Source: Halothiobacillus neapolitanus | Lineage (GTDB): Bacteria; Pseudomonadota; Gammaproteobacteria; Halothiobacillales; Halothiobacillaceae | Length of the DNA stretch: 48,878 nucleotides | Reading direction: 5' to 3' | Assembly: GCA_022730245.1 (NCBI GenBank) | Contig: DZCK01000003.1 | Coordinates: forward strand, 1 to 48,878 | Shown here: positions 8,928 to 20,365 of the stretch, in pieces | Numbering within the stretch: position 1 is the first letter of the stretch | How the letters are laid out: each line of letters starts with the position of its first letter | Notes under the pieces: model-generated | What the model was told of the DNA's origin: nothing | Seen by the model: the letters and a program-made list of their open reading frames with translations, nothing else | The model's database searches: none | Made by a program: the position numbers and the translations under genes

Positions 8928-9092
8928 TTTTAGTTCTGTTGATATTGTTGATGATTAGCGTTTCGTATTTTGGCAGACAAGTGCTATTTTTTCTTTATTT
9001 ATATAGAGTTGCAATCAAACCAACTCTGTGGATACAAAAGGCTAAGCTGCGAGCATATCGCGTTGTGATTGGGGATAACTTTTTGTTTTTTT
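8928..9092. repeat. Diverged intergenic duplicate, copy 2
   Basis: Upstream of selD. The block TTTTAGTTCTGTTGATATTG at 8928-8947 is identical to copy 1 at 6526-6545, and the match continues to 28 of 31 positions. AAGTGCT recurs 51 bp in and GATAACTTTTTG with a T run 147 bp in, the same offsets as copy 1. It holds near DnaA-box sequences TGTGGATAC (9027-9035) and TGGGGATAA (9070-9078 region, 8 of 9). It has no convincing gene. Confidence 0.55.
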
Positions 9093-9133
9093 ATTATACC
9101 CAGCTCTTCCCCAGGTTTTGTTTTTGCGTCACG

Positions 9134-9294
9134 AGGCGCCTGTCGGTCTTTAAGGATATCGGCTGCAAATTCATCTGGACGGCGCCTATTTCACTGCTTT
9201 TTTGGGCAATAGAACCCACTATTACCCTGAAAAAGCAGCAAAAGCTGCTGTTCAGCTCGATTTTCGCACCGATTTTATAAGTCGATAGGCGCCT
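9134..9294. mobile_element. MITE-like dispersed element, copy A (161 bp)
   Basis: Ends are inverted repeats: AGGCGCCT at 9134-9141 and AGGCGCCT (self-complementary) at 9287-9294, extending imperfectly as CCTGTCGG versus CCTATCGA. The interior matches the copy at 30644-30806, including TCGGCTGCA, ATTCATCTG, GCCTATTTCAC, GGGCAATAGAACC and TTTTCGCACCGATT. An internal hairpin AGCAGC-AAAA-GCTGCT is present. It encodes no protein and lies between the mnmE stop and the selD upstream region. Confidence 0.75.
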
Positions 9295-9343
9295 TGGCTT
9301 GATGCGTATTTTTTAGTTTTTAAACCCGGGTTTAAGTAAGGAC

Positions 9344-10687
9344 TTATTTGCCAATGCAAAAATTACTGAAAATTTCACCGAGCAAATCATCGGCGGTAAA
9401 TTTACCGGTAATGGTATCCAGTGCCATTTGTGCTCTCCGCAAGGATTCTGCGGCCAGTTCACCGGCTTTATCTTGTGTGAGCGCAATTTCTGCGGCCGCA
9501 ATTTCTGCTCGTGCTTGAATTAATGCCTCTAGGTGCCTGCGCCGGGCAATAAATTGTCCGCCTTCGGTGGATCTAAACCCCATCAGCTGTTTTAAATGGG
9601 CACGGAGTTCAGGTAAACCCGCGCCCGTTTTTGCGCTGATGTTTAGGATTTGTCGTTCGATATTAAACCCAGCAACACCCCCCGTGAGATCAATTTTATT
9701 ATGAATTTCAATCAGGGGTTTGGCTGGCATTTTGTCACGAAGGGCCTGATCGCTCGGGCTAAAATTATCTCGATCATCCCGAAGTAATAAAATCACATCT
9801 GCTTGTTCGATTTCTAACCAGGCGCGGCGAATGCCTTCTTGCTCAATAGGATCGTCGCTGTGCCTTAACCCTGCGGTGTCAATAATATGAACGGGCAGGC
9901 CATCTATTTGAATTTCTGCGCGTAATACATCGCGCGTGGTGCCTGCTATATCGGTGACAATGGCGCGATCTTCGCCCGCTAATTGATTGAGCAAACTTGA
10001 TTTGCCCGCATTAGGCTGGCCAATAATGGCAATACGCATCCCTTCGCGCAGCAATACGCCTTGCTCTGTTTGCGCCAGGAGCCTATCAACATCATGCAGG
10101 AGTTGTTGATTCTGCTTGGCAATTTGAGGATCGGATAAAAAGTCGATTTCTTCTTCCGGAAAATCTAAAGCCGATTCGATACTGACCCGTAACGCAATAA
10201 GCGCGGTGGTTATGGGGGTAATCCGCTCTGAAAAACCACCGCGTAATGCTCGGCTAGCGGCTTCTGCTGCCGCTTGGCTGCCTGCATCTATTAAGTCGGC
10301 CACCGCTTCTGCTTGAGTGAGGTCGATTCGACCATTGAGAAATGCTCGCTCGGTAAATTCCCCTGGCCGAGCTAATCGCGCGCCTAAATGCAAAAGGAGG
10401 TTTAGCAGGCGATCTAATACCACAGGCCCCCCATGCCCCTGAAGCTCTACAACATCCTCACCGGTATAGGAGTGCGGCGCGGTAAACACAAGGCACAGGC
10501 CATCATCAATGGGATCTTGGGTGAGGGGATCCAAAAAAAGCCCGTGTCGCGCATAACGAACGGGCGGAAGTTTGCCGATGATTTGTTGGGCGATGGGATG
10601 AGCTTGCGCGCCGGATAAACGAATAATGCCCACCCCCCCGCGACCGGGGGCAGTGGCAATGGCAGCAATGGTATCGCGATAATTCAT
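9344..10687 (-). CDS. mnmE: tRNA modification GTPase MnmE (TrmE)
   Basis: With MnmG it installs the (carboxymethyl)aminomethyl group at C5 of wobble U34. It has 447 residues. An N-terminal tetrahydrofolate-binding domain (RDTIAAIATAPGRGGVGIIRLSG) is followed by helical parts flanking a G domain: G1 GQPNAGKSSLLN, G2 DIAGTTRD, G3 DTAGLR and G4 NKIDL. The invariant C-terminal CIGK is present. It follows yidC by 64 nt in the classical rpmH-rnpA-yidD-yidC-mnmE series. mnmG, often next, is replaced here by the selD-mnmH and cmo genes. Confidence 0.97.
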   Translation of the reverse strand: MNYRDTIAAIATAPGRGGVGIIRLSGAQAHPIAQQIIGKLPPVRYARHGLFLDPLTQDPIDDGLCLVFTAPHSYTGEDVVELQGHGGPVVLDRLLNLLLHLGARLARPGEFTERAFLNGRIDLTQAEAVADLIDAGSQAAAEAASRALRGGFSERITPITTALIALRVSIESALDFPEEEIDFLSDPQIAKQNQQLLHDVDRLLAQTEQGVLLREGMRIAIIGQPNAGKSSLLNQLAGEDRAIVTDIAGTTRDVLRAEIQIDGLPVHIIDTAGLRHSDDPIEQEGIRRAWLEIEQADVILLLRDDRDNFSPSDQALRDKMPAKPLIEIHNKIDLTGGVAGFNIERQILNISAKTGAGLPELRAHLKQLMGFRSTEGGQFIARRRHLEALIQARAEIAAAEIALTQDKAGELAAESLRRAQMALDTITGKFTADDLLGEIFSNFCIGK

Positions 10688-10751
10688 TCGTATTAACCCA
10701 ACGAAGTCAAAAGGGTGCGTTCTACCAAAAATACGAGAGAAGCGACGAGAT

Positions 10752-12434
10752 CTAATCCGTTTTGGCTAATGCCATTTGTTTCTCGATTTGCCGCGTAATG
10801 GTGTATTGCTGAGCGATGGAGAGCAAGTTGTTAACAAACCAATACAGCACCAAACCCGCAGGGAAAAAGGAGAAAAATATAGTGAAAATAACAGGCAGCC
10901 AAGCAAAGATTTTTTGCTGCATCGGGTCAACCGGTGCAGGGTTTAGCTTTTGCTGAATGAACATGGAAATACCCATGAGCAATGGCAGGACAAAATACGG
11001 ATCTTTTTGAGATAAATCGTGAATCCAAAAAATCCAAGGGGCTTGACGAAGCTCAACCGATTCTGCCAAAACCCAGTAGAGCGAAATAAAGACCGGAATT
11101 TGAATCACAATCGGCAAGCAACCACCCAAAGGATTAATTTTTTCCTTTTGGTATAACTTCATCATCTCTTGAGAAAGCTTTTGGCGATCTTCACCAAAAC
11201 GCTCTTTCAGTTGTTGCATTTTGGGTGTTACCGCCCGCATTTTAGCCATCGAGCGATAACTAATGGCAGATGGCCACAAGAAGAAGAGTTTGATCACAAG
11301 GGTAACGAGCACAATCGCCCAACCCCAGTTGCCCACCCATTCATGGAAATGCTTCAGCAGCCAGAAAATAGGATCCGCGATGACGGTAAAAATGCCGTAA
11401 TCAATGGTGAGATTCAGCCCTTGCGCGAGCGGCGCTAAATTGGACTGAATTTTTGGCCCCACATATAAGGTGGAGCTGAGTTCACCTTTACTGCCCGCCG
11501 CGATGGTATCTGCCGGTGAGGACATGCCGATGGTGTACAGCGTTTGGTTATTTTTGGTTGAAACCAAGGTGTAAAAATTATTCACTTGCTGTGGGTTCGC
11601 CGGAACCCATGCACTCATAAAATAATGCTCGATGATGGCAACCCAACCATTGCTGAGTGCTTTGTTGAGATTGTTTTTTGCCATGTCTTCAAACGTGACT
11701 TTTTCATAGGCTAGGCGATCTTTACTGCCTGGTATATCGCCGGCATAAACCCCGCCGGTGTAGGTGTGTACGAGTTGGGTCCCGGGTGTGGTGCCCAGCC
11801 GGGTCAGCTGGCGATACTGGCTTGCCTGCCAAGGTTGGTTTGATGTGTTATCAATTTGATATTCAACTTTAATCGCATAATCACCGCGTTTTACCACGAA
11901 CCATTTGGTGATTTTAATGCCATTTTTTTCCCAAGTTAAGGGTATCCGCAGCTCGTTTTGTCCCGGCTGGAGTTGATATTGCGTTTGCTCTGATTGAAAT
12001 TCGGCATAGTGATCTGGAGCGGGAGAACCTTTGTCTCCAAGCAAGCCCGACTGTGCCACATAAACAAATCCGTTGCGGTCACTCAATAAATTGACCGGTT
12101 CTGCTTTGTCTTGTTCTTGGGGATAGTGCAATAAGTCTGCAGAATCAATCACCCCGCCGCGTGGGTTAATTTTTAGTGCCAATACATCGGTTTGAACAGA
12201 AATTAGTGCCTGAGCTGCCACTGCACTGGCTTCTGGGGCGACTTTTGGCGATGCAACGGTGGGTATGGCATTTGGCAAGTCTTTAGCTTGTGCAGGGATG
12301 GCTGTGGCGGGCATAGATTGCGCTTGCGTCACAGCAGCTTGCATTGCCTGCTGTTGATCTTTAGTCCACGCTTGCCAGAGGAGAATCAATACAAAACCAA
12401 GGGCTACAACCAAAATCAGGCGACGATTATCCAT
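10752..12434 (-). CDS. yidC: Membrane protein insertase YidC
   Basis: Inserts and folds inner-membrane proteins, alone or with SecYEG. It has 560 residues. An N-terminal anchor (RLILVVALGFVLILLWQAW) precedes a proline/alanine-rich linker and a large periplasmic beta domain (about 75-345), then five membrane helices with the conserved LKHFHEWVGNWGWAIVLVTL and MMKLYQKEKINPLGGCLPIV segments. The ATG at 12434 sits 13 nt after yidD. Confidence 0.97.
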   Translation of the reverse strand: MDNRRLILVVALGFVLILLWQAWTKDQQQAMQAAVTQAQSMPATAIPAQAKDLPNAIPTVASPKVAPEASAVAAQALISVQTDVLALKINPRGGVIDSADLLHYPQEQDKAEPVNLLSDRNGFVYVAQSGLLGDKGSPAPDHYAEFQSEQTQYQLQPGQNELRIPLTWEKNGIKITKWFVVKRGDYAIKVEYQIDNTSNQPWQASQYRQLTRLGTTPGTQLVHTYTGGVYAGDIPGSKDRLAYEKVTFEDMAKNNLNKALSNGWVAIIEHYFMSAWVPANPQQVNNFYTLVSTKNNQTLYTIGMSSPADTIAAGSKGELSSTLYVGPKIQSNLAPLAQGLNLTIDYGIFTVIADPIFWLLKHFHEWVGNWGWAIVLVTLVIKLFFLWPSAISYRSMAKMRAVTPKMQQLKERFGEDRQKLSQEMMKLYQKEKINPLGGCLPIVIQIPVFISLYWVLAESVELRQAPWIFWIHDLSQKDPYFVLPLLMGISMFIQQKLNPAPVDPMQQKIFAWLPVIFTIFFSFFPAGLVLYWFVNNLLSIAQQYTITRQIEKQMALAKTD

Positions 12435-12447
12435 CTTTAAGACTCAA

Positions 12448-12807
12448 TCATTTGTGTGGGGTAATAATAGGTAAACCCGAGGTGGGTGGGTTCTCGTTGA
12501 CAGGCAAAATAGGCTCTGGTTCAACGGGTGTTGATGTGGAGTTATCTTGCTTATCGGAAGTTAAGTGTGCCTGATGAACATGACAAGTGCATTCAGAGCC
12601 GGGAACGGGATCATATCCCCCGGCACAAAACGGCTGGCAGCGGCCAATTCGCTTCAAGGCCAGCCAGCCGCCGCGCAGCGCGCCATGAATTTGCACCGCC
12701 TCAATAGCGTAATGCGAGCAAGTGGGTTCAAAACGGCAGCTGGGTGGCAAAAAAGGGCTAATCAGTAACTGATAGCCTCGTATCAGTTTAATTAGGAGCC
12801 AGCGCAT
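12448..12807 (-). CDS. yidD: Membrane protein insertion efficiency factor YidD
   Basis: Small membrane-associated protein that aids YidC-dependent insertion. It has 119 residues, longer than many because of a proline-rich C-terminal tail after about residue 75. The family core is intact: [54 protein letters not shown]. Its start overlaps the rnpA end by 16 nt, typical of the rnpA-yidD junction. Confidence 0.95.
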   Translation of the reverse strand: MRWLLIKLIRGYQLLISPFLPPSCRFEPTCSHYAIEAVQIHGALRGGWLALKRIGRCQPFCAGGYDPVPGSECTCHVHQAHLTSDKQDNSTSTPVEPEPILPVNENPPTSGLPIITPHK

Positions 12808-13163
12808 CGAGCGGCCACCTTCTCAAAGAGCTGATTCATCATTAAGTTGAGCGCGGGGGGAGACAATTTATCCGCGCCAGATTTTGCCATAACAACATAA
12901 TCAAACACCGGTAATTGCGCGCGATGTAAACGAAAATATTCTCGTGCCGCGCGTTTTATTCTATTCCGATCATGTGCCAACCGGGCTTGACGTTTGGCTA
13001 TGGCCAAACCAAGCCTGGGTGCATCGCCCGCCAAAGAAAACACCACGGCCATTAACTGATCGTGGTGAATACGTTTGCCTGAACTTAAGACGAGCTTAAA
13101 CTCGTCGGGGCGAGTTAAGCGCGCCTCGATCGAAAAACCAAACCGTTTGGGCGGGGCCAACAT
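12792..13163 (-). CDS. rnpA: Ribonuclease P protein component RnpA
   Basis: Protein subunit that helps the RNase P ribozyme mature tRNA 5' ends. It has 123 residues from the ATG at 13163. Family features: [20 protein letters not shown] at the N-terminus, and the RNA-binding RNR-type motif [23 protein letters not shown] longer frame starting at 13241 would run 41 nt into rpmH and adds residues not seen in the family, so the internal start is preferred. No strong ribosome-binding site is visible for either start. Confidence 0.93.
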   Translation of the reverse strand: MLAPPKRFGFSIEARLTRPDEFKLVLSSGKRIHHDQLMAVVFSLAGDAPRLGLAIAKRQARLAHDRNRIKRAAREYFRLHRAQLPVFDYVVMAKSGADKLSPPALNLMMNQLFEKVAARCAGS

Positions 13164-13200
13164 GGCTCGGTGAAGATACGATCCGGTCAGCGGGCTTAAA

Positions 13201-13335
13201 TTAGACAGCGAGACGCTTGCGGCCTTTCGCACGGCGCGCATTGATTACGGCACGACCGCCACGAGTTGCCATGCGGGCACGAAAACCGTGGGTGCGGGCG
13301 CGATGAATAATGCTGGGTTGGTATGTTCTTTTCAT
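13201..13335 (-). CDS. rpmH: 50S ribosomal protein L34
   Basis: Short gene of 44 residues, read directly from the minus strand: it begins [20 protein letters not shown] and ends [10 protein letters not shown]. It is highly basic, as expected for L34 in the large ribosomal subunit. It is the first gene of the left-reading rpmH-rnpA-yidD-yidC-mnmE series, and its stop is 37 nt before the chosen rnpA start. Confidence 0.97.
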   Translation of the reverse strand: MKRTYQPSIIHRARTHGFRARMATRGGRAVINARRAKGRKRLAV

Positions 13336-13661
13336 GCTAAAAATTCCTATCTAAAAACCGAGCGTACCGGCGCGTCTATTGAGTTTAGAAAACGCGGAAA
13401 ATCTTAAATTTAACGCCCAAAATACTAACACGGAGTATTTTGCAACTGCCTGCAAAATACGGGCGTTAGAAGGTTCAAGCGCGGTATGCCAAAAGGCCAA
13501 ATATTAAACCGGAAAAATGCCCAGATGTCAACTAATAGCCCATATAAGGGCATGGACTTCGCGGGTGCTCAGAGGGGTAGAATCAATACGCGGTAGGCTG
13601 CGCTTAAAGAGGAGTCGGTGGTACACTAAAAGTCTTTTTTGTGTAGGTTTGTTTCCCCAAT
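13336..13661. other. rpmH-dnaA divergent intergenic region
   Basis: This 326-bp gap is where many relatives of Pseudomonas have oriC. No TTATNCACA-type DnaA box was found on either strand by eye, and no long AT-rich unwinding region stands out. It must hold the rpmH and dnaA promoters. Its one clear structure is the alternative-hairpin cluster at 13412-13467. Confidence 0.6.
13412..13467. promoter_or_regulatory. Mutually exclusive hairpin cluster
   Basis: An outer 7-bp stem (AACGCCC 13412-13418, GGGCGTT 13461-13467) encloses two overlapping hairpins. One is AAAATACT/AGTATTTT (13419-13426, 13434-13441). The other is the perfect 10-bp GTATTTTGCA/TGCAAAATAC (13435-13444, 13451-13460). They share bases and cannot form together. 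The function is unknown; it could lie in the rpmH leader or be a DNA site. Confidence 0.55.
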
Positions 13662-15068
13662 ATGCCGACTATCACGCCTGACTTTTGGCCGCAGTGTATT
13701 GAGCGATTGGCTCAAGAGCTTTCATCGCAGCAAATTAATATGTGGATTCGCCCCTTGCAGCCTGAGTTTAAAGACGATCAGCTCTTGGTTCTTTGGGCGC
13801 CGAACCGTTTTGTGTTGGATATGGTAGCGCAGCAATTACAGGCGAAAATTTTAGAGCAAGCGCAAGCGTTGTTGAATCGCCCGATGTTGGAAATTAGCTT
13901 GCAAGTGGGTAGCGCACAAACCGCCGCCCCACCGGCCGCCCCTGTTGCCAGCCTGCCAAGAGTATCGCATTCGTCTCAGCCAAAAAACCCAACGGCAGAG
14001 GAGTCAGCGCATCCGGAGGCAGTGGCCAGCAGCGGCCACAAAGAATTTGTGAGTCATATTAATAATCAGTTAAATTTTGAGAATTTTGTCGAAGGAAAAT
14101 CGAATCAATTAGCGCGTGCTGCCGCGCAGCAGGTGGCGCAAAATCCCGGCGGTGGCTATAACCCGTTATTCATTTATGGTGGCGTTGGCTTGGGTAAAAC
14201 GCATTTAATGCAAGCGGTAGGTAATGCCATTCTTGAACATTCGCCCGCTGCCAAAGTGGTGTATCTGCATAGTGAGCGCTATGTGCAGCAGATGGTGAGT
14301 TCCATTAAAAATAATACGATTGAAGATTTCAAGAATTATTATCGTTCAGTGAATGCGTTGTTAATCGATGATATTCAATTTTTTGCCGGAAAAAATCGTA
14401 GCCAAGAAGAGTTTTTTCATACGTTTAACGCCTTGATCGAGCAGGGGCAGCAAATTATTATGACCTGCGATCGCTACCCGAAAGAAATTGAAGGGCTTGA
14501 GGAGCGATTAAAGTCGCGTTTTGGTTGGGGGCTCACGGTGGCCGTCGAGCCCCCTGATTTAGAAACTCGGGTGGCTATTTTGCAAAGAAAGGCGGAGCTG
14601 TCGCACGTCACCTTAAGCACGGATGTCGCTTTTTTTATCGCAAAGCGTATCCGCGCTAATATTCGTGAGCTTGAAGGTGCATTGCGACTCGTGATTGCAA
14701 CTGCGCAATTCACGGGGCGACCCATTACGGTCGAGTCAGCCAAGGAGGCGTTAAAAGATCTGATTGCTGCGCAAGCCAAAATGATTACGTTAGAAAATAT
14801 TCAGCGTACCGTAGCGAAATATTACAACCTTAAGGTCACAGATTTAACGGGTATTCGCCGATCGCGTTCAATTGCACGGCCACGTCAAGTTGCGATGAGC
14901 TTGGCTAAAGAGCTGACCAACCACAGCTTGCCTGAAATCGGTGAGGCATTTGGCGGGCGTGATCATACAACCGTCATTCATGCCTGCAAAAAAATAGAAG
15001 AGTTACGCGAAATAGAAACAAAGTTGAATGATGATTACAACTTGCTTCGACATACATTAAATGTTTAA
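13662..15068 (+). CDS. dnaA: Chromosomal replication initiator DnaA
   Basis: Binds and unwinds oriC. It has 468 residues. Domain I ([25 protein letters not shown]) is followed by an Ala/Pro-rich domain II, the AAA+ domain from about residue 128 ([15 protein letters not shown], Walker [14 protein letters not shown], Walker [11 protein letters not shown]) and the helix-turn-helix domain IV with the signature [20 protein letters not shown] and [11 protein letters not shown]. It begins the rightward dnaA-dnaN-recF-gyrB series; dnaN starts 37 nt later. Confidence 0.98.
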   Translation: MPTITPDFWPQCIERLAQELSSQQINMWIRPLQPEFKDDQLLVLWAPNRFVLDMVAQQLQAKILEQAQALLNRPMLEISLQVGSAQTAAPPAAPVASLPRVSHSSQPKNPTAEESAHPEAVASSGHKEFVSHINNQLNFENFVEGKSNQLARAAAQQVAQNPGGGYNPLFIYGGVGLGKTHLMQAVGNAILEHSPAAKVVYLHSERYVQQMVSSIKNNTIEDFKNYYRSVNALLIDDIQFFAGKNRSQEEFFHTFNALIEQGQQIIMTCDRYPKEIEGLEERLKSRFGWGLTVAVEPPDLETRVAILQRKAELSHVTLSTDVAFFIAKRIRANIRELEGALRLVIATAQFTGRPITVESAKEALKDLIAAQAKMITLENIQRTVAKYYNLKVTDLTGIRRSRSIARPRQVAMSLAKELTNHSLPEIGEAFGGRDHTTVIHACKKIEELREIETKLNDDYNLLRHTLNV

Positions 15069-15105
15069 TAATTGAACCAATGAAATCACTTTAGGATTCT
15101 ACATA

Positions 15106-16218
15106 ATGCAATTTGTTGTTAACCGGGAAGTTTTTAACGCCGCGATTAATCAAGTGATCGGCGGCGTTGAAAAGCGTCAAACGATGCAAATTTTGAGTAA
15201 CTTATTGCTTGATGTGCGCGAGGGGCAGTTAATATTGGTCGCAACCGATCTTGAAATTCAATTGCGCACCTCGTTAGAAGTCACCGTTGTGGCGGCGGGC
15301 GTCATTACGGTCAATGCGCGCAAATTAGCCGATATCATCAAAGCAGCTCCGCCGGAAGCAGATATAAGTTTGCGCCAAAGCGAAGGTTGGATTGATATTG
15401 ACATTGGTATGGGAAAGTTTCGATTGGCCACCATTGAGGCGGATAGCTTTCCGCAAATGGTCGTTGATTCGGCGCATCAAAGCACAATGACGCTCTCTGA
15501 AAAAAACCTCTACACGTTAATTGAAAAAACACAGTTTTCGATGGCGCAGCAAGATGTGCGTTATTTTCTTAATGGCTTGCTTTTAGAGGTGAATGATTCG
15601 GAGATTATTGCGGTTGCAACCGATGGCCATCGTCTTGCTTATGCGCAATTGATGCATGATAGCGCCGGGCAAGAAAAGCGACAGGTTATTGTGCCAAGAA
15701 AAATGATTGGCGAAGTTCTGAAATCGCTCAACCGAGATAGCGATGCGCAGGTTAATCTTACCTTGCGAGATAATCAAATTGAATTATTAATCGGCAAGAA
15801 TTATTTAATTAGCAAATTGATCGACGGAAAGTATCCTGATTATTCTCGGGTTATTCCGCAGTCAAATAGTAAAACAATGATTGCGTCTAAGTCTGATTTA
15901 AAACTTGTTTTGCAGAGAGCGAGCATTTTATCAAATGAACGATTTGCAGGTGCGTACTTTTATCTATCGCACAATCAGCTGGTCATTGAATCGAATAACT
16001 TAGAGCATGAATCCTCTAAAGAAAGCATGACCGTGCAATACGCATTTGATGATTTAAAGATCTCGTTTAATATCTCTTACCTTTTAAATGTTTTGGCGGT
16101 AATCGATTCCGACCGGGTGTGTATGGTTCTTGAGGCGCCAGAGTCCAGCGTTTTAATTGCGCCGGAAATCACGGGTAGTGTGCATGTTAAATACGTTTTA
16201 ATGCCGATGAAGCTGTAA
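15106..16218 (+). CDS. dnaN: DNA polymerase III beta sliding clamp
   Basis: Ring-shaped processivity clamp for DNA polymerase III. It has 370 residues, near the usual 366-367. Recognised by MQFVVNREVFNAAINQV, RQTMQILSNLLLDV, the middle domain (FSMAQQDVRYFLNGLLLEV, ATDGHRLAYA) and the C-terminal YVLMPMKL that forms part of the partner-binding pocket region. It is in the standard position between dnaA and recF. Confidence 0.98.
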   Translation: MQFVVNREVFNAAINQVIGGVEKRQTMQILSNLLLDVREGQLILVATDLEIQLRTSLEVTVVAAGVITVNARKLADIIKAAPPEADISLRQSEGWIDIDIGMGKFRLATIEADSFPQMVVDSAHQSTMTLSEKNLYTLIEKTQFSMAQQDVRYFLNGLLLEVNDSEIIAVATDGHRLAYAQLMHDSAGQEKRQVIVPRKMIGEVLKSLNRDSDAQVNLTLRDNQIELLIGKNYLISKLIDGKYPDYSRVIPQSNSKTMIASKSDLKLVLQRASILSNERFAGAYFYLSHNQLVIESNNLEHESSKESMTVQYAFDDLKISFNISYLLNVLAVIDSDRVCMVLEAPESSVLIAPEITGSVHVKYVLMPMKL

Positions 16219-16224
16219 TTCTGT

Positions 16225-17286
16225 TTGGCGCGTATTGCAGCGATTTCGGTTACAAACTTTCGCAATTTGGATGTTGCCGATTGCGATTTTTCTGCCGGTT
16301 TTAATCTTCTTACGGGGGAAAATGGCGCGGGAAAAACGAGTTTACTTGAAGCAATTTATTTCTTGGGCAATCTTAAGTCGTTCCGATGCCAAACGCATCA
16401 TGATTTAATCGCGCAAAATCAAGCCTGTGCCGTTGTTCGCGCTTCTGTGAATGCTCAAGATTCATCTTTTTTTATGGCGGTTGAGCGCTGTAAGGAGCGA
16501 GTGCGGCTTAAGGTTGACCTTGAGGATATTCAATCAGCCGGCGCCTTTGTTTCACATTTGCCCGTGCTGGCACTTCATGCGCAATCCGATGATTTGATTT
16601 TGGGTGGGCCAGAATTTAGGCGCAAGTTTTTGGATCGAACCGCGTTTTATTTGTTTGCAGATTTTGCAAATAATTTCTCTCAGTTTTCTCGGGTATTAAA
16701 ACAGCGTAACGCCGCGTTAAAAAATGGCCAATCTACGCTTGCCTGGGATGGTTTATTCATTCAGTACAGTATGCTTTTAACGGAGCAACGATTAGCGGCT
16801 CTCGATTATATTGCAGCGATTTTGCCTGAAGTTCTATTAAGTTTGTCACCTTATTTATCGCTTCAGTTGGAATACTATCCTGGTTTTCGTACTCAAGGTA
16901 CTTTGGCTGAATCTTTGGCTCGCCATGCGCTGCGCGAGCGTGAATTAGGCCAAACTTTGAGTGGACCGCATCGCGGAGACTTGGTTTTATCATTGAATGG
17001 CTTTGGCGTTAAAGCAACCGCATCACGCGGGCAAATTAAAATTATTCTTTTGGCATTATATTTATCGGTTGCCGGTGTATGGCGAGATGTGTCTAATAAA
17101 ACAGCAATCTTGTTATTCGACGATTTTATTTCAGAGCTTGATAATCGGCATGCCGCCCTTTTATTGGATTTTCTATCCCATTTCGGTCATCAGGCGTTCT
17201 TTTCTGCCACGGACCGTAACCCGCTCGCGTTTTCATTTGATGCCAAGTTTAGCCTGAGCGCCGGTAAGATCGCATCCATGTTATAA
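16225..17286 (+). CDS. recF: DNA replication and repair protein RecF
   Basis: SMC-like ATPase that loads RecA at gaps with RecO and RecR. It has 353 residues from a TTG at 16225, chosen because the encoded ARIAAISVTNFRNLD is the normal RecF N-terminus and no ATG lies between the dnaN stop and this segment. Walker A is LLTGENGAGKTSLLEAI, the signature region LSGPHRGDL, and Walker B ILLFDDFISELD. It starts 6 nt after dnaN, and gyrB follows. Confidence 0.95.
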   Translation: MARIAAISVTNFRNLDVADCDFSAGFNLLTGENGAGKTSLLEAIYFLGNLKSFRCQTHHDLIAQNQACAVVRASVNAQDSSFFMAVERCKERVRLKVDLEDIQSAGAFVSHLPVLALHAQSDDLILGGPEFRRKFLDRTAFYLFADFANNFSQFSRVLKQRNAALKNGQSTLAWDGLFIQYSMLLTEQRLAALDYIAAILPEVLLSLSPYLSLQLEYYPGFRTQGTLAESLARHALRERELGQTLSGPHRGDLVLSLNGFGVKATASRGQIKIILLALYLSVAGVWRDVSNKTAILLFDDFISELDNRHAALLLDFLSHFGHQAFFSATDRNPLAFSFDAKFSLSAGKIASML

Positions 17287-19737
<2,451 letters not shown>

Positions 19738-19777
19738 GCTGCGTTTATTTAATCGGTTATAAAAAGGAAGATTGATC

Positions 19778-20353
19778 ATGGGCGTAACGGTTTCAGTGCT
19801 GTTGTTTATGGTTGGATTGCTGGTGGTTTGGGCCATCATTATGTATAACGGGCTTGTCGTGTTGAAGCATAACGTGTCTCAAGCGTGGTCGAATATTGAT
19901 GTTTTGCTCAAGCAGCGGCACGACGAGCTGCCTAAGTTGGTTGAAACTGCAAAGCAATACATGCAGTACGAGCAGTCAACGTTAGAAAAAGTTATGCACG
20001 CGCGCTCAGCGGTGCGCGGAGCGCAAGATCAGGGCGATGTTGAGGCGCTTGGGCGAGCAGAGGGCCAGTTGCGGGCGGGTCTTGCGGGATTTTATGCCGT
20101 GGCAGAGGCTTATCCTGAGTTAAAGGCGGATTTAACCTTTCAGCATTTGCAGCAACGCATTTCAGGGCTTGAAAATATGATCGCTGATCGACGCGAGTTT
20201 TATAACGCATCCGTCAACATTAATAATGTTCGTATTGAGCAATTCCCAGATGTGATGGTGGCGCAGTTATTTCATTTTCGGCCATTTAAATTGCTCACTT
20301 TTCGGGAAGACGAACTTAAGGATGTTAATTTGAAATCGTTGTTCACCACCTAA
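19778..20353 (+). CDS. LemA family protein
   Basis: Membrane-anchored helical-bundle protein of 191 residues. One N-terminal span (VSVLLFMVGLLVVWAIIMYN) is followed by the LemA core VVLKHNVSQAWSNIDVLLKQRHDELPKLV and NINNVRIEQFPDVMVAQLF. The ATG at 19778 has AAGGAAG 7 nt upstream. The general function of LemA is not settled. The next gene encodes a GIDE-domain membrane protein, a pairing that suggests joint action at the envelope. Confidence 0.9.
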   Translation: MGVTVSVLLFMVGLLVVWAIIMYNGLVVLKHNVSQAWSNIDVLLKQRHDELPKLVETAKQYMQYEQSTLEKVMHARSAVRGAQDQGDVEALGRAEGQLRAGLAGFYAVAEAYPELKADLTFQHLQQRISGLENMIADRREFYNASVNINNVRIEQFPDVMVAQLFHFRPFKLLTFREDELKDVNLKSLFTT

Positions 20354-20365
20354 GCGCGCTGCGTG

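Noticed and set aside
8924-9280. A 118-residue open frame on the plus strand upstream of selD
   Set aside because: It spans both the duplicated AT-rich block and part of the MITE-like element, is full of Phe/Leu/Ile from the AT bias, and has no ribosome-binding site.
13163-13241. Longer N-terminus for RnpA starting at 13241
   Set aside because: It would overlap rpmH by 41 nt and add residues not seen in the family.
13336-13661. The classical oriC position between rpmH and dnaA
   Set aside because: No DnaA box was found on either strand and it is not especially AT-rich, so an origin was not called here, although skew data could still place it here.
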